A stretch of DNA of 64,000 nucleotides. Origin: Streptomyces sp. MST-110588 (GTDB lineage Bacteria; Actinomycetota; Actinomycetes; Streptomycetales; Streptomycetaceae). Position numbers and translations under genes: made by a program. Shown here one piece after another: positions 22,131-31,163 of the stretch. The notes under the pieces were generated by a model. The model worked only from the letters and a program-made list of their open reading frames with translations. It was not told the origin of the DNA and made no database searches. The stretch covers positions 4,104,001 through 4,168,000 of the forward strand of contig NZ_CP074380.1 in assembly GCF_022695595.1 (NCBI RefSeq), written 5' to 3'. Positions within the stretch are counted from its first letter, which is position 1, and every line of letters starts with the position of its first letter.

Positions 22131-23507
22131 TCATGCGACCTTGGGCGCGGCGCGCATCCCGATGTAGACGCATTCGGTGCCGTCGGACAGCGTGGAGAAC
22201 ACCACGGGCATCCAGTCCTCGCTGAAGGACGGCCCGGCGCCCGTACCGGCGAAGACCGTCTCGGTCACCGGCAGCAGGTCGATCTCCAGCGCCGGGGAGA
22301 AGTCCTTCATCCCGTCGACGAACTCGTAGCGCAGGTGCGGTGCGCCGTCACGCTCGCTGACGGTGATCACGACGCCCGCCCGCTTGTACGTGCCCAGGAG
22401 CGCGGCCAGGTTCACGGCCGGCGGCTGGGCCGCCGGCGCGAAGGCGTCGGGCATCCTGACGCCGGCCAGCTCCGCGAGCAGTTCCCGCAAGAGCGCGGCG
22501 TAGACCTGGCGGGCGCCGCCGCCGTTGGTGAGCAGGGCGATGGCCACCCCCGCGCCGGGGACGACGCGCAGGTAGGCGTACTGGCCGATGGAGGCGCCGT
22601 CGTGGCCGAAGCCCGGGGTGCCGAACCAGTCGTACAGGGTCCAGCCCAGTCCCCAGCCGTCGGCGCTGACGGTCCACTTGTCCGGGACGTCGACCTCCCG
22701 GCGCTGCATGGCGGTGACGGTCTCGGGGGCCAGTACGGGGGTGCCGTCCGGTGCCGTGCCGCCGTCCAGGTGCATCCGGGCCAGCCGCACCACGTCGGCG
22801 GCGCTGGCGATGACCCGTCCGTACGGGCCGGCCGAGCGCGGCATGAGGTCCCAGGCCGGCGCCGGGTCCGGGTCCGTACCCGGCTCTCCCAGGTGCCCCA
22901 TGGCGGCGCGGAACCGCAGCGCCTCCTCGGGCAGCGTCATGGTGTGGGTGAGGCCGAGCGGGGTCAGGAGGAGCTCTTTGAGCGCCTCGTCCCAGGTGCG
23001 GCCGGTCAGCACCTCGACGATGCGGCCCAGCACGTTGTACCCGACGCTGCTGTAGGAGACCGCAGTCCCGGGCGGGCAGTCCAGCGCGACCGTCTTCGCC
23101 GCCTCGACGTAGCGGGCCAGGCAGTCGTCGCCGCGCCCGCTGTCGTGGGTGAAGTCGCAGGTCAGGCCACTGGTGTGGCTGAGGAGCTGACGGGTGGTGA
23201 TCCGCTTGGTGGCTTCGGGGTCGGCCGTGGCGAACTCCGGCAGAACCTCCACCACCGGCGCGTCCAGGTCCAGGGCGCCGGATTCGGCGAGCCGCATCAC
23301 CAGCGTGGCGGTGTAGACCTTCGCGATCGAGCCGAGCTGGAAGACCGAGTCGGTGGTCACCTCCACGCCGGTGCCCCGGTGAAGTACGCCGGTGGCCAGG
23401 GAGTGGATGTCGCCGCCGGCGAGTACGGCCAGGGACGCGCCCGGGACGTGGTGGGCGGCGCACAGCTCGGTGAGGCGTGCCTGCCAGTGGTCGATGTCGA
23501 AGCTCAT
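22131..23507 (-). CDS. Serine hydrolase of the beta-lactamase/class C family
   Basis: 458 residues; ATG 23507 with GGGGAA upstream. The penicillin-binding-like catalytic set is present: the SxxK motif in FQLGSIAKVYTATL (Ser about 59), the Tyr-x-Asn motif in SYSSVGYNVLGRIVEV, and a His-x-Gly-type motif in FGHDGASIG. A separate C-terminal domain of about 100 residues starts near AALLGTYKRAG. It has no signal peptide, so it is probably cytoplasmic. Relatives include esterases, D-aminopeptidases and self-resistance hydrolases, and the substrate cannot be read from sequence. It is divergent from a TetR regulator, the likely controller. Confidence 0.85.
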   Translation of the reverse strand: MSFDIDHWQARLTELCAAHHVPGASLAVLAGGDIHSLATGVLHRGTGVEVTTDSVFQLGSIAKVYTATLVMRLAESGALDLDAPVVEVLPEFATADPEATKRITTRQLLSHTSGLTCDFTHDSGRGDDCLARYVEAAKTVALDCPPGTAVSYSSVGYNVLGRIVEVLTGRTWDEALKELLLTPLGLTHTMTLPEEALRFRAAMGHLGEPGTDPDPAPAWDLMPRSAGPYGRVIASAADVVRLARMHLDGGTAPDGTPVLAPETVTAMQRREVDVPDKWTVSADGWGLGWTLYDWFGTPGFGHDGASIGQYAYLRVVPGAGVAIALLTNGGGARQVYAALLRELLAELAGVRMPDAFAPAAQPPAVNLAALLGTYKRAGVVITVSERDGAPHLRYEFVDGMKDFSPALEIDLLPVTETVFAGTGAGPSFSEDWMPVVFSTLSDGTECVYIGMRAAPKVA

Positions 23508-23591
23508 GCCGGTTCCCCTGCCCTTTGTGTGTCTGTGGTGCGTACGGCTGCCTGTCGTGTACGACCGGCCGCTGCGTACGGCGTGCTCTCG

Positions 23592-23651
23592 TTGCGAACA
23601 CCGTACGCAAGGGGAGTGGCGTGCGCAAGTGCGTACGTCGTGCGCTACGGT
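23592..23651. promoter_or_regulatory. TetR/hydrolase divergent promoter region
   Basis: The 168-bp gap between the two divergent genes holds an inverted repeat TTGCG-N9-CGCAA (23592-23610), a related GTGCGCAAGTGCG element (23621-23633) and a possible -10 TACGGT (23646-23651) for the TetR gene. These are candidate TetR operators; which one is used cannot be decided by eye. Confidence 0.4.
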
Positions 23652-23675
23652 GCGGGGAGACGAAAAGGAGGCCCT

Positions 23676-24422
23676 GTGTCAGCCGATGAGCAGAAGATCC
23701 CCTCTGTGTGGGCGCGACCGCGCCGACAGCGGGAACAGCCCGCACTGAGCCGGGAGCAGATCGTCTCCGAGGCGGTCGGGCTGCTCGACGCCGAGGGCCT
23801 GGAAGCCCTGAGCATGCGGCGCCTGGGCACCCGGCTGGGCGCCGGCGCCACCTCCCTCTACCGGCACGTGGCCAACAAGGACGAGCTGATCGAGCTGGTC
23901 GTGGACGAGGTCTACGGCGAACTGGAGGTGCCGGACGCGGAAGATCCGGCGAGCTGGCGGGCGGCGGCCGGGCGCAGTGCGCACAGCCTCCGGGAGATGA
24001 CGCTGCGGCATCCCTGGGTCGCCTCGGTGCTCGGCCAGGTCGGCCTGGCGCACCTCGGGCCCAACCTGACGCGCGTATCGGAGCGGATGCTCGCCGTCTT
24101 CCAGGCCGCGGGCTTCACCGTGGAGGAGGCCGACCGTGCGATGAGCACCGTCATCGCGTACGTCATCGGGATGACCACCAGCGAAGCCGCGTACCTGTCC
24201 ATGCTCGCCCGCAGTGGGCGCAGTGAGCGGGAGTGGCTGGAGCAGCTTCGGCCGGCCGCCGAAGAAGCCGTACGCGACCATCCGCGGCTGAGTGAGGGGT
24301 ACGCCGCCCAGCACGGCAAGGACCCGCGGGAAATGCGCGACGAGAACTTCACCTACGGGCTCGACCGCGTCCTGGACGGCCTGGAGGTCCGGCTGCGGAG
24401 CGTTACGGGCGCCGGGAGCTGA
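23676..24422 (+). CDS. TetR-family transcriptional regulator
   Basis: 248 residues from GTG 23676, with a perfect AAGGAGG 6 nt upstream. N-terminal DNA-binding domain: REQIVSEAVGLLDAEGLEALSMRRLGTRLGAGATSLYRHVANKDELIELV, the classical TetR helix-turn-helix (read in parts). The C-terminal region fits the tetracycline-repressor-like ligand domain (about residues 85-235). It probably represses the divergent serine hydrolase and itself. A long open frame upstream, complementary to the hydrolase gene, is a shadow. Confidence 0.9.
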   Translation: MSADEQKIPSVWARPRRQREQPALSREQIVSEAVGLLDAEGLEALSMRRLGTRLGAGATSLYRHVANKDELIELVVDEVYGELEVPDAEDPASWRAAAGRSAHSLREMTLRHPWVASVLGQVGLAHLGPNLTRVSERMLAVFQAAGFTVEEADRAMSTVIAYVIGMTTSEAAYLSMLARSGRSEREWLEQLRPAAEEAVRDHPRLSEGYAAQHGKDPREMRDENFTYGLDRVLDGLEVRLRSVTGAGS

Positions 24423-24434
24423 CACGACGGGAGG

Positions 24435-24470
24435 TGCGGGCGGTGCGGCGGCCCGGCCGTCGCCCGCACG
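24435..24470 (+). terminator. Hairpin terminator after the TetR gene
   Basis: Outer 9-bp stem GTGCGGGCG/CGCCCGCAC (24435-24443 with 24462-24470) enclosing a GC-rich inner hairpin, 12 nt after the stop. Confidence 0.55.
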
Positions 24471-24479
24471 CCCTCATAG

Positions 24480-24509
24480 GCGCATAGACGCATGGGCGCA
24501 TAGACGCAT
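24480..24509. repeat. 16-bp-period repeat between convergent genes
   Basis: GCGCATAGACGCAT occurs at 24480-24493 and 24496-24509, and further GCGCAT/CATAGG fragments follow to about 24545. It separates the TetR gene from the mannosyltransferase. Confidence 0.75.
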
Positions 24510-24560
24510 AGGGACAGGCATAGGCGCATGCGGGCTCATGGGGCTGTGTGGCCATACGGC

Positions 24561-25934
24561 TCATAGGGGCATGCGGGCGACGGTGAGCAGGTAGAGCCCG
24601 TAGGTGAGGGAGAGCGCGGTCAGCGCGCCGCCCGTCAGGACGACGGTACGGGTACGGGCCCGGGCCAGCGCCACCGCCGCGGGCAGCAGCAGCGGGAAGG
24701 CCGGGAGCAGGAAGCGCGGCTTGGACGCGAAGTAGTCCGTGCCGCCGAGGGCGATGACGACCAGGACCGCCGTGTAGGCGAGCAGGGCGGGCGGCGGCCG
24801 GTCCAGCGCCAGCAGGAGGAAGAGCAGCAGCGCCACACAGACCACGGCGACGGTCATGTGGTGCGCGAGCGGGACGTCGTGCAGGACCAGGCGTTTCACG
24901 GAGCGCAGCGCGTCCTGCCCGAAGTCGAAGCGCGAGCCCCACAGGGCTTGTACGGCGAAGTAGCCGCGCGGCCCGTCCCCCGTACGCTGCCCGACCCACA
25001 GCACGTACCCCAGCCAGCCGGTCGGCGCGATCAGCGCACCTGCCCACAGACGGGCGCGCGGCGGTGTACGCGCGCCCGCGCATGGAAGCTCTTCCGGCTG
25101 CCCATACGCCGCAACGCGCCCCTTCCCCACCTCCACTCCACCCCGCACGGCGCCCACGCCTCCCTCGGGCGCCCCCTTACCCTCCCGGCGCCTTCCCCGC
25201 CGCCAGGTCTCCGCGACCGCCGCCGCCCACACCGCCGCCACGATCGCCAGCGCGCTGGGCCGGGCCAGCCCCGCCACCGCGGCCAGCGCTCCGGCCACCA
25301 CCGGCCGCCCGGTCAGCAGCCCGTACAGCGACCAGGCACTCAGCGCGGTGAGCAGCGTCTCGGTGTAGCCCAGGGACTGGATGACGGCGTGCGGCAGCAC
25401 GGCCCACAGCGCGACCAGGAACGTCCCGGTACGCCGCCCGTGAAGGTGCGCCCCGACCGCGAAGATCCCCCAGGCGGCCACCGCTGCCGCCGCCCAGGCG
25501 ACCAGAAGTCCGGCGGTGATCCCGCCGACCGGCAGGGCGCCCGAGACGGCCCGTACGAGCCAGGGGTAGAGCGGAAAGAAGGCCAGGTCCGCCTGGGGCG
25601 CGTCGGGCCACATGCCTTTGGGGACGGGCGCCCCGTACCCGTGCTCGGCGATGGCGAGATACCAGGCGGAGTCCCAGGACTTCCCCAGGAGCGTGCGGGG
25701 GTGGCGCCCGGTGTGCCAGGCCCACAGGGTCAGGCAGGCGATGCCGGCCAGACGTATCGCCGCGTAGAGCGCCAGGGCGGGGGCGGCCCGGCCCAGCGCG
25801 GCCCGCAGCCGGACACGCAACGGCGCACGTACGGACAGGGGAACGCCCGGCGTCCCTCGGGCGCCGGCATCCACACCGGCCGCGGTCTCGACCGTCTGGG
25901 CGGTCCGGGCGGTCTCGGCGGTCTCTACGGACAC
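24561..25934 (-). CDS. PIG-V-like mannosyltransferase, polytopic membrane protein
   Basis: 457 residues from GTG 25934, chosen because GGAGGAGG sits just upstream; the open frame continues without start signals. About ten transmembrane helices. The N-terminal loop has the GT-C fold hallmark KSWDSAWYLAIAEHGYG, and the following loop has LAFFPLYPWLVR, typical of PIG-V-related mannosyltransferases. These use polyprenyl-phosphate-linked mannose to glycosylate lipid or protein acceptors outside the membrane. The cytoplasmic loop near residues 250-300 is Arg/Gly-rich. No glycosylation partner gene is adjacent, so the acceptor is unknown. Confidence 0.75.
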   Translation of the reverse strand: MSVETAETARTAQTVETAAGVDAGARGTPGVPLSVRAPLRVRLRAALGRAAPALALYAAIRLAGIACLTLWAWHTGRHPRTLLGKSWDSAWYLAIAEHGYGAPVPKGMWPDAPQADLAFFPLYPWLVRAVSGALPVGGITAGLLVAWAAAAVAAWGIFAVGAHLHGRRTGTFLVALWAVLPHAVIQSLGYTETLLTALSAWSLYGLLTGRPVVAGALAAVAGLARPSALAIVAAVWAAAVAETWRRGRRREGKGAPEGGVGAVRGGVEVGKGRVAAYGQPEELPCAGARTPPRARLWAGALIAPTGWLGYVLWVGQRTGDGPRGYFAVQALWGSRFDFGQDALRSVKRLVLHDVPLAHHMTVAVVCVALLLFLLLALDRPPPALLAYTAVLVVIALGGTDYFASKPRFLLPAFPLLLPAAVALARARTRTVVLTGGALTALSLTYGLYLLTVARMPL

Positions 25935-26193
25935 GGGCCTCCTCCGGTGCGGCACTCCGGCTGCAACGGCCGCGGTGGCTGCAACGGCTGCGGCGGCTGC
26001 TACGTCGGCGGTCGGCCCCGCTCCGGCCCACCCCGCCGCGCCCCTTCGACTCTCACCGCCCCCCGCCCCACCGCGACCGGCACTCCCCCGACCGGGTGGT
26101 GGCCATCTCCCGGTGAGCATGAGCCCGTGCCGCCTTCCTGGATCATTTGCTATGCCAGGTATGCCGGGCGGAGCCGAAGAGGGACAGAAACAC

Positions 26194-26397
26194 ATGAGGT
26201 ATCAGGGAGAAGGGATTCCGCATTTCGCGACCGATCCGGATATCCGGACCTTCTTCGAGGTCGCGCTCGGTGTCGAGTGGATCGACGACATCGACAGAAC
26301 GAAGGGGAACGCGACGTCGGACACGCCGTTCGCCCGGTCGCAGACCCGGCCGGGGGCGCGGCCGGACCTGCGACCGGTGGCCGTCAGAGGCGCTTGA
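26194..26397 (+). CDS. Possible small protein of unknown function
   Basis: ATG 26194 has GAGGGA about 10 nt upstream and opens a 67-residue frame beginning MRYQGEGIPHFATDPDIRTF. The amino-terminal 45 residues look protein-like, with a mix of hydrophobic and acidic residues and codons less GC-rich than neighbours; the tail is Arg/Pro-rich. The end overlaps the 3' end of the opposite aminotransferase gene by 14 bp. I do not recognise a family. It may be a real short gene or chance. The 259 bp before it (25935-26193) hold the mannosyltransferase promoter and nothing else I can support. Confidence 0.3.
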   Translation: MRYQGEGIPHFATDPDIRTFFEVALGVEWIDDIDRTKGNATSDTPFARSQTRPGARPDLRPVAVRGA

Positions 26398-27577
26398 GGC
26401 GGCTGACGGCCTCTTCGAGGACCGAGGTGCGTTTGCAGAAGGCGAAGCGGACGAACGGGGCGCCCTGGTCCTGGTGGTCGTAGAAGACGGCGTTGGGGAT
26501 GGCGACGACGCCGACGCGTTCGGGGAGGTCGCGGCAGAAGGCGAAGCCGTCGCCCTTGTGGGAGATCGTTTCGCCCAGGGGGCGGATGTCGGTGGTGATG
26601 AAGTACGTGCCGCAGGGGCGGTAGACCTGGAAGCCGGCTTCGGCGAGGCCGTCCGCCAGGAGGTCGCGTTTGGCGCGCAGGTCCTCGCGGAGGGCGGTGA
26701 AGTAGCTGTCGGGGAGGGCGAGGGCCTCGGCGATGGCGTACTGGAAGGGGCCGGAGGCCACGTACGTCAGGAACTGCTTGGCGGAGCGGACGGCGGAGAC
26801 CAGGGCGGGGGCCGCGGTGATCCAGCCGACCTTCCAGCCGGTGAAGGAGAAGGTCTTGCCGGCCGAGCCGATGGTGACGGTCCGCTCGCGCATGCCGGGG
26901 AAGGACGCCAGCGGGATGTGTTCGCCCTCGAAGACGAGGTGTTCGTAAACCTCGTCGGTGACGACGAGGAGGTCGCGTGCGCAGGCGAGTTCGGCGATGG
27001 CGGCCAGTTCGTCCCGGGTGAGGACGGTGCCGGTGGGGTTGTGGGGAGTGTTGAGGAGGATGAGGCGGGTGCGGTCGGTGACGGCGGCGCGCAGCTCGTC
27101 CAGGTCCAGGGAGTACGTACCGGTTTCGGGTGACGGTCGCAGCGTCACAGGGACGCGGGTGCCGCCGGCCATCGCGATGCAGGCGGCGTACGAGTCGTAG
27201 TACGGCTCCAGCGCGATGACCTCGTCGCCCGGTTCGAGGAGGGCGAGCAGAGAGGCGGCGATGGCTTCCGTGGCGCCCGCGGTGACCAGGACCTCGGTGT
27301 CGGGGTCGTACGCGAGGCCGTACGTGCCGTAGAAGCGGTTGTGGTGCGCGGCGACGGCGGCGCGCAGTTCGGGGACCCCGGGGCCGGGCGGGTACTGGTT
27401 GCCGCGGCCGTCGCGCAGCGCGCGGACCGCCGCTTCGCGGACCGCTTCGGGTCCGTCGGAGTCGGGGAAGCCCTGGCCGAGGTTGATGGATCCGGTCCGT
27501 ACGGCGAGCGCCGACATCTCGGCGAAGATCGTCGTGCCGAACGCGGCGAGGCGGCGATTGAGCAGCGGTCGTTCCAT
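26384..27577 (-). CDS. PLP-dependent aminotransferase, fold type I
   Basis: 397 residues from ATG 27577, with AGGA 8 nt upstream; ATG 27586 would add three residues. The class I/II aminotransferase signature is clear: GSINLGQGFPDSDGP at the start, YPPGPGVPELRAAV, NTPHNPTGTVL, the DEVYEHLVF loop and the PLP-lysine segment IGSAGKTFSFTGWKVGW. It is close to the methionine/kynurenine/glutamine aminotransferase subgroup (YbdL/KAT-like). It moves an amino group from an amino acid to a 2-oxo acid; exact specificity is not predictable. A role linked to the kynurenine genes 10 kb away would be speculation. Confidence 0.88.
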   Translation of the reverse strand: MERPLLNRRLAAFGTTIFAEMSALAVRTGSINLGQGFPDSDGPEAVREAAVRALRDGRGNQYPPGPGVPELRAAVAAHHNRFYGTYGLAYDPDTEVLVTAGATEAIAASLLALLEPGDEVIALEPYYDSYAACIAMAGGTRVPVTLRPSPETGTYSLDLDELRAAVTDRTRLILLNTPHNPTGTVLTRDELAAIAELACARDLLVVTDEVYEHLVFEGEHIPLASFPGMRERTVTIGSAGKTFSFTGWKVGWITAAPALVSAVRSAKQFLTYVASGPFQYAIAEALALPDSYFTALREDLRAKRDLLADGLAEAGFQVYRPCGTYFITTDIRPLGETISHKGDGFAFCRDLPERVGVVAIPNAVFYDHQDQGAPFVRFAFCKRTSVLEEAVSRLKRL

Positions 27578-27903
27578 GCGCGCCATCCTGCGCCGAACCT
27601 CTGGACTTCCTCAACTGTGCTTTGGCGCCAACGGGGTCGGGGCATGACCCGGGCACCCGCGCGACGCGGTGCCGACGGGCGCCGGTGGGGGCGGGTTGCT
27701 CAGGGGATTGCTCAGCGGGTTGCTCAGGGGGAGCGGGGGACGTCGGGCCGGGCGACGCCGGGCGACGCCGGGTGGGCACGTGTCCACCCGGCACATGCCG
27801 CGCGCCGGATGCCGGATGCCGGGTGCCGGATGCCGGTTGCCGAGTGGTGCCCGGACGGAGTGGATGCCTCGCTTCGGGGGAACGAAAGGAGTGTGAGGCA
27901 AAG
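27578..27903. other. Repeat-rich gene-free interval
   Basis: About 325 bp with no gene. It contains three 12-bp-period copies of TTGCTCAG (27696, 27708, 27720) and a six-unit heptamer array of GCCGGAT-like units at 27804-27845. Promoters of the two divergent flanking genes must also lie here, but none is obvious. Confidence 0.6.
27804..27845. repeat. Heptamer tandem repeat (6 units)
   Basis: Six 7-bp units: GCCGGAT, GCCGGAT, GCCGGGT, GCCGGAT, GCCGGTT, GCCGAGT. Upstream of the small His/Cys-rich membrane protein gene. Confidence 0.85.
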
Positions 27904-28218
27904 ATGGGACTCATCGCCTTCATCGTGATCTGTGCGGTGATTGTGTGTCTCGTGGCGGTTGCGGCGCATGTCGGGGGTGGGACGTCCGGTGGTGTGAAGG
28001 CCCTGGGTAGCAGCGGCGGCCGGAGCGGTCGGCGCCGCCGGGCCCGCAGCGGCCGGCATGCGTCGAGCAGCGGCGGGAGCTGGTGGGCGGACAGCGGTGA
28101 CTCCGGCTGGGACGGCGGTCATCACGGAGGCCATCACAGCGGTCACTCGTGCGGGGGCGGCCACTCGTGCGGGGGCGGTCACTCCTGCGGCGGGGGCGGC
28201 GGCTGCGGGAGCTCCTGA
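27904..28218 (+). CDS. Small membrane protein with His/Cys/Gly-rich tail
   Basis: 104 residues from ATG 27904, with AAAGGAG and GAGG upstream. One N-terminal transmembrane helix (LIAFIVICAVIVCLVAVAA) is followed by a basic Ser/Gly/Arg linker, then a tail with HHGGHHSGHS and three HSCGGG repeats ending GCGSS. The tail has about nine His and five Cys in 40 residues, a likely metal-binding or surface-exposed segment. No known catalytic domain is seen. It may be a metal-chelating or cell-envelope peptide; this is inference from composition only. Confidence 0.65.
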   Translation: MGLIAFIVICAVIVCLVAVAAHVGGGTSGGVKALGSSGGRSGRRRRARSGRHASSSGGSWWADSGDSGWDGGHHGGHHSGHSCGGGHSCGGGHSCGGGGGCGSS

Positions 28219-28623
28219 GCCCCCGCCCGTGTGTGCCGGTCGCCGTCCGCGTCTGTCAGTACAGGGAAAGTGAACGTTCTGTCCGTACGCGGTCGTGCGT
28301 GCCTTCACCGGCGTGCGCACGGCCGCCCGACGATCAGCACATGCGAGCGGCCCATGCCTGCCCGCATATGCGCCGCGCGGACTCAAATCTCTTGCCCCGC
28401 CCGGTAGTTGAACAACTGAACCGAGTGGCCCTCTGAGGGATGGAAACCCGTCGAAGATGGGTAAAAATGCTTTGAGCCCCGCGGGTTTCATGATTCCCTC
28501 ATTGCCGCAGAATCCAGTTCTCGGACCCCCATGTGGGCACGAGTCGGCAGACAGTCGTTAACTCTGAACCTCCTCCCGGGGCGGGCCGGCCCACCATCCA
28601 CTGCGTGCTTGCGGAGCCGATCC
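28219..28623. other. Gene-free interval with small inverted repeats
   Basis: About 405 bp between the His/Cys-rich gene and DUF2617. The part 28380-28520 is comparatively AT-rich and contains the inverted repeat AGTTG-AA-CAACT (28406-28417), a CCCTC-T-GAGGG mini-hairpin (28429-28439), and GGAAACC followed by GGGTAAAAAT, a possible promoter. These could drive the DUF2617/spermidine-synthase pair. Confidence 0.45.
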
Positions 28624-29142
28624 ATGCTCACGACCCTGAAAACGGCCTACACCGATACCCGTGCAACCGACCTCGCCTGGGCGCTGGGCAGGGAGCCGCT
28701 CCCCGCCCTCGCCGTGATGGACCTCGAACTAGGCGCAGCACAGCTTCAGTTGAGGCTTCTGGGCGCCTCTCATCAAGTGCTGCTGGAAGAGGAGCGCGGC
28801 ACCTGCTCCGAGACGGTCGCCTGTATGCCGGGCAGCAGCACGCCGCTCCCCCTGGGGGTGGCGAAACGCATCGGCGACTGGGAGTACGAATTCGCCGCCC
28901 ATGTGGAGACCCTTTCGCGGGGCTCGTTCGTGGGCCGGGCACAGGAACTCCTCGCGCTGGTGGCCGAGCATCCGCACGGCCTCGCCGGAACGTTCCCCGG
29001 CTCGCCGCACGCCTTCACCGCGATGCTGGCGCAGCGCGAGCAGGACCAGGTGCGCTGGCGTACCTGGCACGCCTATCCGCAGGAAGGGCGGCTGGTCGCG
29101 ACCCGTACGCGGGTGGGCGTCCAGGCGGTGGCGGCGGTGTGA
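28624..29142 (+). CDS. DUF2617 family protein
   Basis: 172 residues from ATG 28624 (MLTTLKTAYTDTRATDLAWALG), chosen because it matches the family's usual start. The family motif WALGREPLPALAVMDLELGAAQLQLRLLGASHQV and the conserved WRTWHAYPQEGRLVATRT end are present (read in parts). In Streptomyces DUF2617 regularly sits beside a membrane-anchored spermidine synthase-like gene, as here (63 nt apart). The function is unknown, and a role in polyamine or related metabolism is only suggested by this pairing. Confidence 0.85.
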   Translation: MLTTLKTAYTDTRATDLAWALGREPLPALAVMDLELGAAQLQLRLLGASHQVLLEEERGTCSETVACMPGSSTPLPLGVAKRIGDWEYEFAAHVETLSRGSFVGRAQELLALVAEHPHGLAGTFPGSPHAFTAMLAQREQDQVRWRTWHAYPQEGRLVATRTRVGVQAVAAV

Positions 29143-29205
29143 GCGTACGGAGTGCACCCGTGTGGGTGACAGGGGGCGTCCTGGGCGTCACGTAGCGTTC
29201 ACTTC

Positions 29206-31041
29206 GTGATCGACCCGCCAGAGCCCGCCTCTCCCGAGGCTCCCGGGCCTCCCGAGGCCCTCAAACCGGCACGGCTGCCCGTGTCGGCCGGACTCGGCCG
29301 TCTGCTGGTCCTCACCGTCGTCTTCCTCTGCGCCGCCTGCGGCCTGGTGTACGAACTCGAACTGGTCGCCCTGGCCTCGTACTTGGCCGGCGACTCCGTC
29401 ACCCAGGCGTCCGTCGTCCTGTCCGTCATGGTCTTCGCGATGGGCGTCGGCTCGCTGCTCGCCAAGCGGCTGCGGTGCCGGGCCGCCGTCGGGTTCGGGG
29501 CGGTGGAGGCGCTGCTCGCGCTCATCGGCGGCTACTCCGCCATGGCGCTCTACGCCTGCTTCGCCTGGCTGGCCCAGTCCCGCTCGGTCCTGGTGGGCTT
29601 CTCGCTGGCCATCGGCGTCCTCATCGGTGCGGAGGTGCCGCTGCTGATGACGCTCATCCAGCGCGTCCGCCGGCAGGACCCGGGCGGCGCGGTGGCCGAT
29701 CTCTTCGCCGCCGATTACGTGGGTGCCCTGGTCGGCGGGCTGGCGTTCCCCTTCCTCCTGCTGCCGGTTCTGGGCCAGTTGACGGGCGCGCTGCTGACCG
29801 GCACGGTCAACGCCGTGGCGGGCGGCGCGCTGGTGCTGTGGCTGTTCGGCCGCGATCTGACCGTACGGTCACGGTGGCTGCTGATCGTCGCGAACGTGCT
29901 GGTGCTGGCGCTGCTCGCGGTGGGTACGGCACTGGCGGCGCCCTTCGAACGGGCCGCGCGGCAGGCGGTGTACGGCGCCGCGGCGCGGGTGGCCCTGCGC
30001 ACCGGCGTACAGGAAGTCGTCATCACGGACGGTGTGGCGGACGCCGGCGCCGGTGGGGCGCAGGAGGGCTCCGGGGGCGGCGCGGGAGACGGGGCGGCAG
30101 GAGCCGGCGGGGGCACGGACGGGGACCGTACGGACAGTACGAGCGGGACCGGAGGGGCTGGCGGGGCCGGGCAGGGCCAGGGTGGCGCGGGCGCCGGAAG
30201 CGGCGGGCGGGACGCGGCGGCCCCGGGCGGGCAGCAGGGGGCTGACGGGCCGGGCCGTACGGGGCGGGGCGGTGGCCGGCCGCTGGCCCTCTACCTGGAC
30301 GGGCGGCTGCGCGCCAGCTCCGACAACGAGTTCCGCTACCACGAGGCGCTGGTGCACCCGGCCATGGCGGGCCACCCCCGCCGCCGGGTGCTGGTGCTCG
30401 GCGGCGGGGACGGGCTGGCCGCGCGGGAGGTGCTGCGCTACCGCGACGTCCGCTCCGTGACGGTCATCGAACTCGACCCGGACGTCACCCGGCTGGCGCG
30501 TACCGACCCGGGCCTGTCCGCCCTGAACCACCACGCACTGCGCGACCGCCGGGTACGGGTCGTGACCGGCGACGCGTTCGACTGGCTGCGGCGCCGGGCG
30601 CCCGCGGAGGTCCGGCGCCGGGGCGCATACGACGTCGTGATCTGCGACCTCCCCGACCCCGGGGGCACGGCCAGCACCAAGCTCTACTCCCAGGAGTTCT
30701 ACGGCCTGACGGCGCGAGTGCTCGCCAAGCAGGGGCGGGTGGTGGTGCACGCGGGTCGTCCGGGGGCGCGACCGGGCTCCTTCTGGACGGTGGACGCGAC
30801 CTTGCGGTCCGTACCGTTCGCGACGGTTCCATACGGGGTCCCCGGCGGCGGGATCGGCTTCCTGTCCTGGGGATTCCTGCTGGCCGCGCGGCGCCCTCCG
30901 CCGCTGGTCCTGGCGCCGGACGCGCCACCTCTGCGGTCCCTGAACCCCGGCATCCTGCGCGCCGCCGGCCGGGCGCTGGCTTCGGCCCGCCCGCCCGGCC
31001 TGGCGCCGTCGACGCTGATGCGTCCCCGGTACCTGGGCTGA
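29206..31041 (+). CDS. Membrane-anchored spermidine synthase-like protein
   Basis: 611 residues from GTG 29206; no clear ribosome site, so possibly leaderless. Residues 30-250 form about seven transmembrane helices (for example [20 protein letters not shown]). The C-terminal Rossmann domain has the aminopropyltransferase signature [18 protein letters not shown], an acidic ELDPDV strand end and DLPDPG. Family members transfer aminopropyl groups or are SAM-binding enzymes of unknown substrate. Residues about 275-350, between the first strands of the catalytic domain, are a nearly pure Gly/Ala/Asp/Thr low-complexity insertion absent from typical homologues. It follows DUF2617 in a likely operon. 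Confidence 0.85.
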   Translation: MIDPPEPASPEAPGPPEALKPARLPVSAGLGRLLVLTVVFLCAACGLVYELELVALASYLAGDSVTQASVVLSVMVFAMGVGSLLAKRLRCRAAVGFGAVEALLALIGGYSAMALYACFAWLAQSRSVLVGFSLAIGVLIGAEVPLLMTLIQRVRRQDPGGAVADLFAADYVGALVGGLAFPFLLLPVLGQLTGALLTGTVNAVAGGALVLWLFGRDLTVRSRWLLIVANVLVLALLAVGTALAAPFERAARQAVYGAAARVALRTGVQEVVITDGVADAGAGGAQEGSGGGAGDGAAGAGGGTDGDRTDSTSGTGGAGGAGQGQGGAGAGSGGRDAAAPGGQQGADGPGRTGRGGGRPLALYLDGRLRASSDNEFRYHEALVHPAMAGHPRRRVLVLGGGDGLAAREVLRYRDVRSVTVIELDPDVTRLARTDPGLSALNHHALRDRRVRVVTGDAFDWLRRRAPAEVRRRGAYDVVICDLPDPGGTASTKLYSQEFYGLTARVLAKQGRVVVHAGRPGARPGSFWTVDATLRSVPFATVPYGVPGGGIGFLSWGFLLAARRPPPLVLAPDAPPLRSLNPGILRAAGRALASARPPGLAPSTLMRPRYLG

Positions 31042-31163
31042 GGGTCCCGGTGTGCGGTTGAGGCATCCAGGCCGGGCGGACGGGCGCGGACCACGCGTAT
31101 GGACGAGGAAAGTTCCGCAGGACCGGGCACGTGTACGGGGGCCGCTGGGTAGGCTCCCGTGTC

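Noticed and set aside
22335..23675. N-terminal extension of the TetR protein to 695 residues
   Set aside because: The extension is the antisense of the serine-hydrolase gene; GTG 23676 has a perfect ribosome site and a normal TetR N-terminus.
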